Assembly: GCF_007474545.1 (NCBI RefSeq)
Contig: NZ_VKOG01000001.1
Location: 1,054,001 to 1,118,000 of the forward strand
Direction: 5' to 3'
Length of the DNA stretch: 64,000 bases
DNA from: Chryseobacterium binzhouense
GTDB taxonomy: Bacteria > Bacteroidota > Bacteroidia > Flavobacteriales > Weeksellaceae
The position numbers were made by a program, and so were the translations under genes. Positions 44,870-55,500 of the stretch are shown in pieces (positions within the stretch are counted from its first letter, which is position 1; every line of letters begins with the position of its first letter). The notes beneath the pieces are model-generated. The model was not told where the DNA came from. It was given only the letters and a program-made list of their open reading frames with translations, and made no database searches.

Positions 44870-46093
44870 ATGAATAAAAATATATTCAAGTCTGTAAGAA
44901 AGATCTATAAAAATATTACCAACAGTATCGCATTTATTCCCGGAACAGTAGCATTTGCGTTTTTGGTATTATCGTTTTTTATGGTTCAGTTTGATTTTTC
45001 TGATGCAGGAAAAGAAATAAAAAGCAATGCATATTGGCTTACATTAAAGGACGCAAGTACCGCAAGAACCATCATTTCAACCATTACAGGAGGAATTATC
45101 TCTTTGACTGTTTTCAGTTTCAGTATGGTAATGATTTTACTCAATCAGGCGGCATCGCAGATGAGCAACCGCATTTTAGACAAACTCATAGGAAATCGTT
45201 TTCAACAGACTATCTTAGGCTTTTATATCGGAACAATTGTGTATGCACTTTTTTTGTTGAGTACCATAAGAGATATAAATTCAGGTATTTATGTACCGGC
45301 TATCAGTACTTATTTTTTGATCGCTCTTACAGTTGTAGATATTTTTTTATTTATATATTTCCTGCATTATGTTACTCAATCGGTGAAATATGATACAATT
45401 ATCCATAGAATTTATGATGCTGCCTGTCATTCACTTAAAGAAAATTGTATTTCGGAAGATATTTCCGATCCTAGCTTTTCTGTAAATGACTACTTTCCAA
45501 TCAACGCATATAAGTCCGGCATATTTCAGGGATTTCTGCGTGACAGCATGTTGAGAATCTGTGAAAAAGAAGATATCATTATTGCTTTTAATTATCCTGT
45601 AGGAACCTTTGTTATACAAGATACACCATTGATGAAGGTTAACAGAGACGACATTTCTGAGGATTTGCTGAATGAGATCAATAGTTTGATAGACATTCAT
45701 CGGGGTCAGAATATTGATTCATCATACCATTACGGATTCCGGCAGTTAATGGAAGTTGCTATCAGAGCTTTAAGTCCGGGAATAAATGATCCGGGAACTG
45801 CTGTTTTGAGTTTACAATCACTAAGTCAGTTATTAGCATTTCGGTTGAAAAACAATCCGTCAAATCAAATTAAAGGTGACAATGGTTGGGTAAGGATTAT
45901 AACCAAAGAACGCTCGTTTACTGATCTTTTTAATGAATATATCTATCCTATATGGGACTATGGTAAAGATGACCGCCTTTTGATCAACGAGATGCATCAC
46001 ATTCTAACTCAGCTACAAGAATTGCACGATACAAAAGCAATACGTGAACTTTTAGCGGTTGTAAAGGAGGCTAAAATTAAAAAGGGTATTTAG
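44870..46093 (+). CDS. DUF2254 membrane protein
   Basis: A 407-residue protein with four spans in the N-terminal half (about 20-40, 65-90, 115-135, 145-165) and a soluble C-terminal half. Family hallmarks are visible: ARTIISTITGGIISLTVFSFSMVMILLNQAASQMSNRIL and ALSPGINDPGTA. DUF2254 proteins have no settled function. It follows the YetF-like gene by 63 bases on the same strand. Confidence 0.88.
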   Translation: MNKNIFKSVRKIYKNITNSIAFIPGTVAFAFLVLSFFMVQFDFSDAGKEIKSNAYWLTLKDASTARTIISTITGGIISLTVFSFSMVMILLNQAASQMSNRILDKLIGNRFQQTILGFYIGTIVYALFLLSTIRDINSGIYVPAISTYFLIALTVVDIFLFIYFLHYVTQSVKYDTIIHRIYDAACHSLKENCISEDISDPSFSVNDYFPINAYKSGIFQGFLRDSMLRICEKEDIIIAFNYPVGTFVIQDTPLMKVNRDDISEDLLNEINSLIDIHRGQNIDSSYHYGFRQLMEVAIRALSPGINDPGTAVLSLQSLSQLLAFRLKNNPSNQIKGDNGWVRIITKERSFTDLFNEYIYPIWDYGKDDRLLINEMHHILTQLQELHDTKAIRELLAVVKEAKIKKGI

Positions 46094-46235
46094 GCCGCTC
46101 GCAATAAAAATTACACAAGCCTTTACTAAATAATTTTTTTTGAAAATAAAAATTCAGACAGAATTTAAAGTCTGTTAAGAAAAATATTGGATATTCCATT
46201 TATGTTTTTTTGTTTTTTCCTCGTAAATTTAGTCA

Positions 46236-48257
46236 ATGAATATTTTAAAAAAATATAAAATAAGAAGCACTCTCAAAAAAGGGATCATTGTTCCCAGTAT
46301 GATTTTTATTGTCGGAATCTGTCTGGTTTCAGCAATATATCCTAAAATAACCGACGGTTTATTAACAATCGTTAAAAATTTTATTTTTGTGAATCTCAAC
46401 TGGATTTACGTTTGGGCAGTAACGATATTTGTGATTTTTCTGGTATATATCATGACAAGTTCATACGGAAATATCCGTCTTGGCAGAAATGACAGCAAAC
46501 CGGATTACAGCTTTTTTTCGTGGCTCTCTATGCTTTTTGCTGCAGGAATGGGAATTGGTCTGATGTATTTTAGTGTGGCAGAGCCAATGCAGCATTATTC
46601 TAATGATATTTTTTCAGGAAAATCTTCTGTTCAAAGAGCTCAAAATGCTCAGCTTTATACTTTTTTCCATTGGGGTATTCATGCCTGGGCAATTTATGGT
46701 GTTGTCGGGCTGGCTCTTGCTTATTTTTCCTACAGGTACCGGCTTCCATTGTCACTGAGAAGTTGTTTTTACCCGTTACTTAAAGATAAAATTAAAGGAA
46801 AATGGGGAAATGTTATTGATGTTTTTGCATTATGCAGTACTTTTTTCGGAATTACCACAACATTGGGATTTGGTGTTGTACAGATCAATTCGGGACTTGT
46901 AACGCTTGATATTTTACCTGAAACCAGTTTTTTATATCAAATTCTGATCGTCGCTGTTTTGGTTTCACTTGCCATATTATCTGCAGTAACAGGATTAGAT
47001 AAAGGAGTGAAAATTTTAAGCAATGTCAATATTATTGCTGTCGTAGTTCTGTTGATTTTTGTATTGGCTTTGGGACCAACGGTTTATCTGATCGGAAGCT
47101 TTACTGAAGGAATTGGGACGTATATCAACAGCTTTTTCAGCCTTACTTTTAATACTCATGTTTATGAAGAAAATACCCAGTCATGGTTCTATGACTGGAC
47201 GATTTTGTACTGGGCATGGTGGATATCATGGTCGCCGTACGTAGGACTTTTTATAGCAAGAATCTCAAAAGGAAGAACAATAAGAGAATTTGTATCTGCG
47301 GTGTTGATTTTACCAACTCTTTTCAATTTTATTTGGATGTCTGTTTTTGGTAATAGTGCAATATGGTTTGATGCCAATGTTGCCGACGGATTTTTGAGTA
47401 AAATGGCTAGAGATCCGGACGGATTGATGTTCCAGTTTCTTGAATATCTTCCTTTTACTCAACTGGTAAGCTTCTTAGTCATAGGCATTATTATCATTTT
47501 TTTCATAACGTCTGCAGACAGCGGTATTTATGTGATGAATAGTATTGCTACAAAAAATTCGAGAGTTTCACCAAGATGGCAGACCGTTGGTTGGGGATTA
47601 TTGCTGGCAGTATTGTCATTAATGTTGCTCAATGCAGGCGGTTTAGCTGCTTTGCAAAGTATGACACTTATTACGGCACTGCCTTTTTCAATCATTATGC
47701 TCTTATTTATCATAAGTCTTGCCAAAGCATTGATCATAGATAAAAATTATTACGAAAAAGATTTTTCATCAACAACGGTTCCCTGGTCGGGTGAGCACTG
47801 GAAGGAAAGACTGAAACAGATTGTCTCATTTAATGATGCTCAATCAACCGAAAAATATATCCAAACCACCGTAATGCAGGCATTTGAGGAGCTGCTTTCC
47901 GAATTTGCGGTAAATAAAGTGGAGGCAAAGATCAATTCTGAAAACATTCCGCAAAGTATTGAAATTGAAATCAGGTATGATATCATCAACAACTTTATCT
48001 ATGGTGTAAAAAGTGAGCCTAAAGTTGTTTCAGAGCATTTGCTGAATGAGGAAAATCTTCCCGGATCTGAAGAGGATCTCATTTATTTCCCAAAATCATA
48101 TTTTGGTGACAACAGGGAAGGATATGATGTAAAACTTTTTACAAAAAACGAACTCATTTCCGATGTTTTAAAACACTACGAACGCTTTTTAGAAATAATT
48201 TCTGAAGAAAAAAATACAATGTTTATCAGCAGTGATGCTAATCACCGTTTCAAGTAA
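46236..48257 (+). CDS. BCCT-family transporter (betaine/choline/carnitine type)
   Basis: A 673-residue transporter with twelve spans and the BCCT core: FAAGMGIGLMYFSVAEPMQHY and FHWGIHAWAIYG, then the aromatic signature WTILYWAWWISWSPYVGLFIARISKGRT. The C-terminal 150 residues are cytoplasmic, longer than in small BCCT members, and could sense osmotic conditions as in BetT-like proteins. It imports a quaternary ammonium compound with Na+ or H+; the exact substrate cannot be read. Confidence 0.92.
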   Translation: MNILKKYKIRSTLKKGIIVPSMIFIVGICLVSAIYPKITDGLLTIVKNFIFVNLNWIYVWAVTIFVIFLVYIMTSSYGNIRLGRNDSKPDYSFFSWLSMLFAAGMGIGLMYFSVAEPMQHYSNDIFSGKSSVQRAQNAQLYTFFHWGIHAWAIYGVVGLALAYFSYRYRLPLSLRSCFYPLLKDKIKGKWGNVIDVFALCSTFFGITTTLGFGVVQINSGLVTLDILPETSFLYQILIVAVLVSLAILSAVTGLDKGVKILSNVNIIAVVVLLIFVLALGPTVYLIGSFTEGIGTYINSFFSLTFNTHVYEENTQSWFYDWTILYWAWWISWSPYVGLFIARISKGRTIREFVSAVLILPTLFNFIWMSVFGNSAIWFDANVADGFLSKMARDPDGLMFQFLEYLPFTQLVSFLVIGIIIIFFITSADSGIYVMNSIATKNSRVSPRWQTVGWGLLLAVLSLMLLNAGGLAALQSMTLITALPFSIIMLLFIISLAKALIIDKNYYEKDFSSTTVPWSGEHWKERLKQIVSFNDAQSTEKYIQTTVMQAFEELLSEFAVNKVEAKINSENIPQSIEIEIRYDIINNFIYGVKSEPKVVSEHLLNEENLPGSEEDLIYFPKSYFGDNREGYDVKLFTKNELISDVLKHYERFLEIISEEKNTMFISSDANHRFK

Positions 48258-48508
48258 AATAGGCAAACGCAAGATCAGTTTTTCACTTGCTACAACAGAA
48301 AGTTTATTATAGTTTTCTAATTCTTTCATAAATAATTTTTAATTCATGGAAAATTAGCTGTCAACCAGTTTATATAACCTATCTTTGTTAAAACCATATA
48401 TTAAATTATTTCGTATATGATATAAGTTGTCGGGCAATTTTATGTTTAGGTATTTCTATTGCACTGCTGACCATATTCAGAGTTCAATTGATATATAAAC
48501 AAGATTTC

Positions 48509-49231
48509 ATGGCTATACTTATTTTCATTATCATTCATTGGTATGCATCACTTTTTTTTCAGTCGGTATTTCATCACAGATATGCGGCACATAATCTCTT
48601 CACGATGTCAAAACTTTGGGAGAGAGTGTTTTATTTTGGATGTTTTATAACGCAGGGGTCGTCTTATATCAGTGCCTATACTTACGGTCTTATGCACAGG
48701 CTTCATCATGCTCATACAGATAAGGCAGAAGATCCGCATTCGCCGCATAATGATCCCAATCCTTTTTTGATGATGTGGACTACGAGAAACAATTATTTCA
48801 ATTTACATATCGGAAAAACCGGAGCCGAAGACAAATACAAAAAAGATCTGCCGGATTGGGAAAAGTTTGATAAAATTGCTCACAATTATATTACCAGATT
48901 TATCTGGATCGGGATTTATGTTTTTATTTACTGGCTTTTAGCAACAGCTTGGTGGCAATGGTTGTTTCTTCCTGCTACAATTATTATGGGTTCTTTGCAG
49001 GGTATGGCAGTTAACTGGTGGGCTCATAAATTTGGTTATGAGAATTATAAGATGAAAAATACTTCAAAAAATATTCTTCCATTTGACTTTATTTTCTGGG
49101 GTGAAGCCTATCATAACAATCATCACAGACATCCACAGAGACCCAATAACGCATCAAGATGGTTTGAATGGGATATGGGATTTCAGACCATGGTTATTTT
49201 ACATAAACTTCGCGTAATCAGAATTAAATAA
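48509..49231 (+). CDS. Acyl-CoA / fatty acid desaturase
   Basis: A 240-residue integral membrane di-iron enzyme with the three histidine boxes: HHRYAAH, HRLHHAH and HNNHHRHP, plus NWWAHKFGY. Four membrane spans are arranged around them. The family's usual start aligns with ATG at 48509; a TTG start at 48488 would add seven residues. It introduces a double bond (delta-9 type likely) in membrane lipids. It ends in a terminator shared with the convergent response regulator. Confidence 0.9.
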   Translation: MAILIFIIIHWYASLFFQSVFHHRYAAHNLFTMSKLWERVFYFGCFITQGSSYISAYTYGLMHRLHHAHTDKAEDPHSPHNDPNPFLMMWTTRNNYFNLHIGKTGAEDKYKKDLPDWEKFDKIAHNYITRFIWIGIYVFIYWLLATAWWQWLFLPATIIMGSLQGMAVNWWAHKFGYENYKMKNTSKNILPFDFIFWGEAYHNNHHRHPQRPNNASRWFEWDMGFQTMVILHKLRVIRIK

Positions 49232-49256
49232 CTTTTGGAACAATCAATAAAATAAT

Positions 49257-49283
49257 AAAACCTACTGGAAATCGGTAGGTTTT
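49257..49283. terminator. Bidirectional terminator
   Basis: AAAACCTAC (49257-49265) pairs with GTAGGTTTT (49275-49283), with A and T tracts on both sides, between the convergent desaturase and response-regulator genes. Confidence 0.8.
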
Positions 49284-49294
49284 ATAGTGTCAAA

Positions 49295-49672
49295 TCAATT
49301 GGTTACTGATTTGGGTTTATTGATCAGATTTTCAATTTTTACCAGAACATCGTCAATATCAAATGGTTTACCGATAAATTCATCCGCTTCACAGGCATTA
49401 GTTACCTGTTCTGCTTTAGCGTGGGCACTGATAATCATTACAGGAATATCAGAAGTTGAAGGATCTTGCTTTATTTCATTGCACAGATCTGTACCGAGTC
49501 CGTCAGGAAGTTTCACATCTAAAATAAAGATATCTGGAATTACCGATTTGTCTCTGCTGTTAAACAACGCTGCAGTCGAAAAAGAGCGTACGTCATAATT
49601 CTCAAATGACAGGAGTAGTTGCAATGCATCTCTGATGCCTGTCTCATCTTCTACGATAAATATTGTTTTCAT
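49295..49672 (-). CDS. Single-domain response regulator
   Basis: A 125-residue receiver domain: acid residues in VEDE (8-11), phospho-Asp in FILDVKLPDG near 55, Thr/Ser in MIISAHA and Lys in IGKPFD. There is no output domain. ATG at 49672 (MKTIFIVEDE) is the natural start. It probably relays phosphate within the sensory cluster, which begins divergently 363 bases away. Confidence 0.88.
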   Translation of the reverse strand: MKTIFIVEDETGIRDALQLLLSFENYDVRSFSTAALFNSRDKSVIPDIFILDVKLPDGLGTDLCNEIKQDPSTSDIPVMIISAHAKAEQVTNACEADEFIGKPFDIDDVLVKIENLINKPKSVTN

Positions 49673-49802
49673 ATCACCATCATGACAAAAACAAAGCCAA
49701 CCCAGATTGAAATTTAAAAATTTGTTCAAAATTTAAGATGCAACCACACAACTTTGAACAATAAAACAAAAATATAACTGAAGATACGCACACCTTAGAT
49801 AA

Positions 49803-49818
49803 AATGATTTTTATCATA
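49803..49818. promoter_or_regulatory. CRP/FNR-family-like dyad
   Basis: AATGA-TTTTTA-TCATA has the TGA-N6-TCA core. It lies in the 363-base gap between the divergent single-domain regulator and the REC-PAS kinase. Nothing else in 49673-50035 is recognised. Confidence 0.35.
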
Positions 49819-50035
49819 AAATACACTATAGAAAGCCTTTTCCTGCGATTTGGGGGATTTGGCAGAATTAATTAAGCATTAGGATAAAGTTTTGTATAAT
49901 TTTTGCTTCTAAAATTTGATTAAATTTTAAGAATATTAAAATATAGATAAAAATACACTATTCATAAGTTTTTATCTGTTAGTTATAATTATTTTTGAAA
50001 TGTAGATCCTGTAACTAAACTGAATTTTTTCTGTT

Positions 50036-51508
50036 ATGATTTTAATTGTTGACGACAATCCAAGCAATCTTTATTCACTAAAAAAACTTTTAGAATCAAA
50101 AGATTTTGAGGTTGATACAGCAGATTCCGGTCAGCAAGCATTGGGGAAAGCACTGAAAAATGATTATGCACTGATTATTCTGGATGTTCAGATGCCCGAA
50201 ATGGATGGTTTTGAAGTAGCAGAAGCTTTAGCGGGATACAGTAAAACAAAGGATATTCCTATTATATTCTTATCTGCAGTAAATACTGAGAAAAGATTTA
50301 TCACTAAAGGATATGCTTCGGGAGGTAAAGATTACGTTACAAAACCTGTAGATCCGGAAATTCTGATGCTGAAAGTAAAAACTTTTTACAATCTTCAGGA
50401 GAAAAATGTAGAGATGAAAAAAGCTCATCAGAGTCTTGAGCTGGAGGTAAAAGGCAGAAGAGAATCTCAGGTCACCATGAAATCGCAGATAGATCATTTT
50501 CATCTGATGCTTGAGTCTCTTCCACAGATTGCTTTTACCATGAATGAAGAAGGATGGGTAGATTTTGTCAACTGCAAATGGTACCAGTATTCTAAATCGG
50601 AAAAACATTTTCCGGAAACTCATCCTGATGATCCGGATATAAACGAAGAACTTGAAAGGTGCAGAAAAAAAGCAAAAGCATTAGATTTAGAAATAAGAAT
50701 TAAAAATATTGAATCTGGTGATTTCAGATATCACTTACTTCGTATAACTCCTGTACTTGAAGATAACATTGCAAAAAAGTGGGTGGGAACTTTCACTGAT
50801 ATTGATGCTCAGAAAAAAGTAGAAAAAGAAAAAGATGAGTTTTTAAGTATTGCAAGCCATGAGCTTAAAACCCCTTTAACCAGTATTAAAGCCTACATTC
50901 AGTTATTAGACAGAAAGCTGAAGCTCAGCGAAAGCAGTACAGAATCTGGTTTTATGGTAAAAGTACACGATCAGATCGAAAAGCTTAATATGCTGATAAC
51001 AGATCTTCTGGATGTATCTAAGATTGAAAATGGCAAGCTTAAAATAAGTAAACAGCCTACCAATCTTGAAAATCTTATTCAAAACACCATAGAAAATATT
51101 CTTCAGACCAACGAAAACAAAGTGAAGATTGAACGTCACGGTGTAATTACCGATATTCTCATTCCATTGGATGCTATAAGGATAGAGCAGGTTCTGATCA
51201 ATTTTTTAACCAATGCCATCAAATATTCTCCACAGAACAATCAGGTAATCGTTACTACTTTTGTAGATGAGGAGGAGCAGGAAGTGAAAGTGAGTGTTAC
51301 CGATTTTGGAATTGGTATTCCGGATTACAAACAGGAATCGGTTTTTCAGAAATTTTACAGAGTAGATGAGTCGTCGCTTCAGTTTCAGGGAATGGGAATC
51401 GGGCTTTATATTTGTTCGGAAATCATCAAGCAGCATCACGGAAATATTGGAGTTTCCAGCATTGTAGACGAAGGTTCAACATTCTATTTTACATTACCAT
51501 TAAATTAA
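50036..51508 (+). CDS. Receiver-PAS histidine kinase
   Basis: A 490-residue soluble kinase with an N-terminal receiver (1-118; ILIVDDN, LDVQMPEMDG, VTKPVD), a coiled coil, a PAS domain (about 150-262), HisKA (LSIASHELKTPLTSIKAYI, near 270) and HATPase_c (INFLTNAIKYS, GIGIPDY, GMGIGLYIC). A receiver in front of a kinase core points to a relay that takes input from another kinase. The next gene starts five bases downstream. Confidence 0.9.
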   Translation: MILIVDDNPSNLYSLKKLLESKDFEVDTADSGQQALGKALKNDYALIILDVQMPEMDGFEVAEALAGYSKTKDIPIIFLSAVNTEKRFITKGYASGGKDYVTKPVDPEILMLKVKTFYNLQEKNVEMKKAHQSLELEVKGRRESQVTMKSQIDHFHLMLESLPQIAFTMNEEGWVDFVNCKWYQYSKSEKHFPETHPDDPDINEELERCRKKAKALDLEIRIKNIESGDFRYHLLRITPVLEDNIAKKWVGTFTDIDAQKKVEKEKDEFLSIASHELKTPLTSIKAYIQLLDRKLKLSESSTESGFMVKVHDQIEKLNMLITDLLDVSKIENGKLKISKQPTNLENLIQNTIENILQTNENKVKIERHGVITDILIPLDAIRIEQVLINFLTNAIKYSPQNNQVIVTTFVDEEEQEVKVSVTDFGIGIPDYKQESVFQKFYRVDESSLQFQGMGIGLYICSEIIKQHHGNIGVSSIVDEGSTFYFTLPLN

Positions 51509-51512
51509 TTTT

Positions 51513-54500
51513 ATGCCTAAAAAAATACTTAGGAATTTACAGTTTGGAGTAGGTTTTTCTTTGATTATTTTGATTGCGAGTTCTATCTCGTCCTATCTAA
51601 GTATTCAGAATCAGATGAATCACCGCGAAAGCGTTGGAAAAAGCCGGCGGTCTGTAACGGCTGTAAAGGATATTCTGGTATCGCTTCTGGATGCCGAAAC
51701 AGGAAACCGGGGCTATCAGCTTACAGGTAAAGAAAGTTTCTTAGAACCGTACAACCGAAGTATGCGCGAATATTCGCAGGCTATAGAACGTGCAGAAAGT
51801 TTGGATATTGAAGATCCAAAGCAGGAAGAAAGACTGATGTATCTCAAAAAAAATGTAGAAAGTAATATCAGTAATCTCAAGCTTTTTGTAGAAAACAGGA
51901 AAAAAGGTATTGTGATGACTCAGGATCAGATTTTACAAAGTAAAATCTACATGGATCGTTGCAGGAAAATGGTAGATGAATTTGTGAAATATGAAGATTT
52001 TAATCTTGAGAAGAAAACAATATCGCTCAATAACTCTTCCAATACAACAGTTCTTTTCATTATTTTTTCAGCGCTTTCTGCCATTGCTGTTACTGCGTTT
52101 TTTTATTTTAAACTAAGATCAGATCTTATAAGGAGAGAAAAGCTTGAAAACGCATTAAAGCTTAAAGATATAGAAATTACCAGAAGGGTAAGTGCTATAC
52201 AACAGATAGCCAACAGAGTTGCCAACGGAGACTACAGCCAAAAAGCAGAAGATGATTCTCAGGATGATTTGGGTGATCTTGCAGATTCGCTGAATCACAT
52301 GACAGAGTCTCTTAAAATTTCGTTTGATAAAATTAATAAAAGTGAATGGAGGCAAAAAGGACTTGTTATTCTGAATGAGTCTTTGGTTGGAAACAAATCT
52401 GTGAAGGATGTATCTGAAAAGTCTCTTCAGCAACTCTTAGAATACGGAAACTGCATCAACGGTTCGCTGTATTTATATGACGAAGGAATTCTCAGACTTT
52501 CTGCTGCGTTCGGCTTAGAAAATAATATGAAGAAAACCTTTGATCCGGGAGAAGGCATGGTAGGACGGGTTTTCATGACTGAGAAAATGAAGGTTTATAA
52601 TAATCTGCATCAGGATGATTTTGTGGTAACTTTTGCCAGCAGTACAATCCAGATTTACGGAATTATGCTGTTACCTGTTTTTGGAGACGGATTCTGTATT
52701 GGTGTTATTGAATTAGGCTCTACCGTAAATTTTGAAGAAGATAGAATTGATTATTTTATTGAATGCAGCAGAAACATCGGGATTGCTCTAAGTGCAGCAA
52801 AAAGAAGAGAAAAAGAACAGCAGCTGCTTGAAGAAACACAGGCGCAGTCAGAAGAATTGCAGGTGCAGCATTCTGAACTTGAAAATCTGAATACAGAACT
52901 TGAAGCACAGACTCAGAAACTTCAGGCTTCGGAAGAGGAGCTGAAAGTACAGCAGGAAGAGCTGATGCAGGCAAATGCCGAGCTGGAAGAACGTTCCAGA
53001 TTATTAGAAGAGAAAAACCACCTCATTGCCGAAAGAAATATTGAGATTCAGAAAAAAGTAGAAGAGCTTGCGCTGAGTACAAAGTATAAATCTGAGTTTT
53101 TGGCAAATATGTCTCATGAATTGCGTACACCGCTGAATTCTATTCTCTTGCTGTCAAGACTGATGGCAGAAAATCCTGAAGAAAACCTTAATGAAGATCA
53201 GGTAGAATCTGCCAAAGTTATCCAAAGTTCAGGAAGCAGTTTGCTTACACTGATTGACGAAATTTTAGATTTGGCTAAAATTGAATCCGGAAAAATGACT
53301 TTGGAATATGAAGATGTAAATGTGATTGATGTTGTGAAAGATCTGCAGAGTCTGTTTAATCCTGTTTTCCAGGAGAAAAGGCTGCTGTTTAATATAGACA
53401 TTGAAGATAATTTAAATAAAATTATCAAAACAGATCGCCTGAGAGTAGATCAGGTATTAAGAAATTTACTTTCTAATGCGTTGAAATTTACCAGAAAGGG
53501 AAGCATCAGTCTTTCCATCAAAGCAGATACAAAAAAGAAAGATTTTGTCGTGTTTTCGGTAAAAGATACGGGAATCGGTATTCCGGAGGACAAACAGAAA
53601 ATCATTTTTGAAGCCTTCCAGCAGGCAGACGGATCTACAAGACGGAAGTTCGGAGGTACGGGTCTTGGGCTCTCCATCAGCCGTGAGATTGCAAGATTAC
53701 TGGGTGGTGAACTTGTATTGGAAAGTAAGGTAGATGAAGGAAGCGAATTCAGCCTGATCATTCCGGTAAAAGAAATATCGGAGATCGTTCATCTGGAAAC
53801 TGATCAGGATATTGTAGAAATTATCCGTGAAGATGTAGAGCAGATACAGCATATTCTGGAAGATGGCGAGCAAAAAGAGATGGTAAATACGCTGGAAATT
53901 CCGGAGGATGTGGAAGACGACAGAAATGATATAGGTGAAGATGATAAAGTAATTTTAATTATTGAAGATGACACCAATTTTGCCAAAGCTCTTTTAAAAT
54001 ATTCCAGAATGCAGAATTATAAAGGAGTAGTTGTTGTAAGAGGAGATTACGGACTTTCTTCTGCGTTAAAATACAATCCGAAAGCAATTTTGTTAGATGT
54101 TCAGCTTCCCGTAAAAGACGGATGGCAGGTAATGGATGATTTAAAATCTAACCCTAAAACAAAGCATATTCCCGTACATATGATGTCGGCGTTGCACGTA
54201 AAAAAAGAAAGCCTGATGAGAGGTGCAATTGATTTTATCAATAAGCCTGTTGCTTTGGATCAGATGGATGATATGTTCCGAAAGATTGAAGATGCGCTCA
54301 AAAAAGCTCCGCAAAAGGTTTTGATTGTGGAAGAAAATGCAAAACATGCAAGTGCACTTTCTTATTTCCTCAGCAATCTCAACATTTCTTTATCTGTAGA
54401 AAACAATGTGAAAGATAGTGTAAAGGCTTTTAAAGAAAATCAGATTGACTGTGTGATTCTGGACATCAGTGCTTCTAAAGGCAATGAATACCAGATTGTA

Positions 54501-55118
54501 GAATCTATAAAAAGTTTTGAAGGACTTGAAAATCTTCCGATTATTATTTTTAAAGAGAATAATTTATCTAAATCTGAAGAGCTTAAAATAAAGCAGTATG
54601 CAGATTCTATTGTTGTAAAAACTGCGCACTCTTACCAGAGAATTTTGGATGAGGTTGGCTTATTCCTTCATTTGGTGGAAGAAAAAAACAGCGCACTTGA
54701 AGTAGTGAGAAGCAAAACATTAGGTTCACTGACAGAAGTTCTGAGCGGTAAAAAAATACTGATTACCGATGATGATGCAAGAAATATATTTTCGCTTACC
54801 AAAGCTCTGGAGAAATATAAAGTGGAAGTTGTTGTCGCAATGGATGGGAAGCAGGCTTTGCAGCAGATAAAGGAAAATCAGGATGTGGATGTGGTATTGA
54901 TGGATATGATGATGCCCGAGATGGATGGTTATGAAACAATAAAAGAGATACGGAAAATGCCTAAGTTTGCAAAACTTCCGATTATTGCCATCACCGCAAA
55001 ATCTATGATTGGTGAAAGAGAAAAATGTATTACTGCAGGAGCATCAGATTATATCTCAAAGCCGGTAGATATAGATCAGTTGCTATCCTTGCTTCGTGTT
55101 TGGTTATATGAAAGTTAA
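51513..55118 (+). CDS. CHASE3-HAMP-GAF hybrid histidine kinase with three receivers
   Basis: A 1201-residue hybrid sensor. Membrane span about 11-31, CHASE3 sensor (about 40-170, with LLDAETGNRGYQLTGKESFL), second span (178-198), HAMP (205-258), GAF (about 285-415), a long Gln/Glu-rich coiled coil (425-530), HisKA (LANMSHELRTPLNSILLL near 535) and HATPase_c (LRNLLSNALKFT, GTGLGLSIS). Three receivers follow: about 812-930 (LDVQLPVKDG), 935-1045 (LDISASKG, degenerate, KTA instead of KP) and 1075-1195 (MDMMMPEMDG). Central kinase of the cluster; signal unknown. Confidence 0.92.
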   Translation: MPKKILRNLQFGVGFSLIILIASSISSYLSIQNQMNHRESVGKSRRSVTAVKDILVSLLDAETGNRGYQLTGKESFLEPYNRSMREYSQAIERAESLDIEDPKQEERLMYLKKNVESNISNLKLFVENRKKGIVMTQDQILQSKIYMDRCRKMVDEFVKYEDFNLEKKTISLNNSSNTTVLFIIFSALSAIAVTAFFYFKLRSDLIRREKLENALKLKDIEITRRVSAIQQIANRVANGDYSQKAEDDSQDDLGDLADSLNHMTESLKISFDKINKSEWRQKGLVILNESLVGNKSVKDVSEKSLQQLLEYGNCINGSLYLYDEGILRLSAAFGLENNMKKTFDPGEGMVGRVFMTEKMKVYNNLHQDDFVVTFASSTIQIYGIMLLPVFGDGFCIGVIELGSTVNFEEDRIDYFIECSRNIGIALSAAKRREKEQQLLEETQAQSEELQVQHSELENLNTELEAQTQKLQASEEELKVQQEELMQANAELEERSRLLEEKNHLIAERNIEIQKKVEELALSTKYKSEFLANMSHELRTPLNSILLLSRLMAENPEENLNEDQVESAKVIQSSGSSLLTLIDEILDLAKIESGKMTLEYEDVNVIDVVKDLQSLFNPVFQEKRLLFNIDIEDNLNKIIKTDRLRVDQVLRNLLSNALKFTRKGSISLSIKADTKKKDFVVFSVKDTGIGIPEDKQKIIFEAFQQADGSTRRKFGGTGLGLSISREIARLLGGELVLESKVDEGSEFSLIIPVKEISEIVHLETDQDIVEIIREDVEQIQHILEDGEQKEMVNTLEIPEDVEDDRNDIGEDDKVILIIEDDTNFAKALLKYSRMQNYKGVVVVRGDYGLSSALKYNPKAILLDVQLPVKDGWQVMDDLKSNPKTKHIPVHMMSALHVKKESLMRGAIDFINKPVALDQMDDMFRKIEDALKKAPQKVLIVEENAKHASALSYFLSNLNISLSVENNVKDSVKAFKENQIDCVILDISASKGNEYQIVESIKSFEGLENLPIIIFKENNLSKSEELKIKQYADSIVVKTAHSYQRILDEVGLFLHLVEEKNSALEVVRSKTLGSLTEVLSGKKILITDDDARNIFSLTKALEKYKVEVVVAMDGKQALQQIKENQDVDVVLMDMMMPEMDGYETIKEIRKMPKFAKLPIIAITAKSMIGEREKCITAGASDYISKPVDIDQLLSLLRVWLYES

Positions 55119-55133
55119 ACAGCTAAAATTCTG

Positions 55134-55499
55134 ATGAATAAGAAAGTACTCATTGTGGATGATGATCCACGTAATATATTTGCTCTTACACTTACACTGA
55201 AGGCAAAAGGCTATCAGATAGAAAGCTGTACAATGGCGCAGGAAGCAATTGATATTTTGAAAAAAGATAATCAGTTTTCTATTGTCTTAATGGATATGAT
55301 GATGCCGGAAATGGACGGCTATGAAGCGGTGAAAATTATCCGTGAAACTCCGGATATCAGCCATATTCCAATCATAGCTGTTACCGCACAGGCGATGCCG
55401 GAAGACCGGCAGAAATGCATTGATGCCGGAGCACAGGATTATGTCTCAAAACCTATTAATGTAGATCAGCTGATGGCTGTTATTCAAAAATATTCTTAA
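55134..55499 (+). CDS. Single-domain response regulator
   Basis: A 121-residue receiver (VLIVDDDPRNIFAL, LMDMMMPEMDG, VTAQA, VSKPIN) closely resembling the last receiver of the hybrid kinase upstream, suggesting duplication. It lies 15 bases after that gene and one base before cheR. Confidence 0.9.
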   Translation: MNKKVLIVDDDPRNIFALTLTLKAKGYQIESCTMAQEAIDILKKDNQFSIVLMDMMMPEMDGYEAVKIIRETPDISHIPIIAVTAQAMPEDRQKCIDAGAQDYVSKPINVDQLMAVIQKYS

Positions 55500-55500
55500 A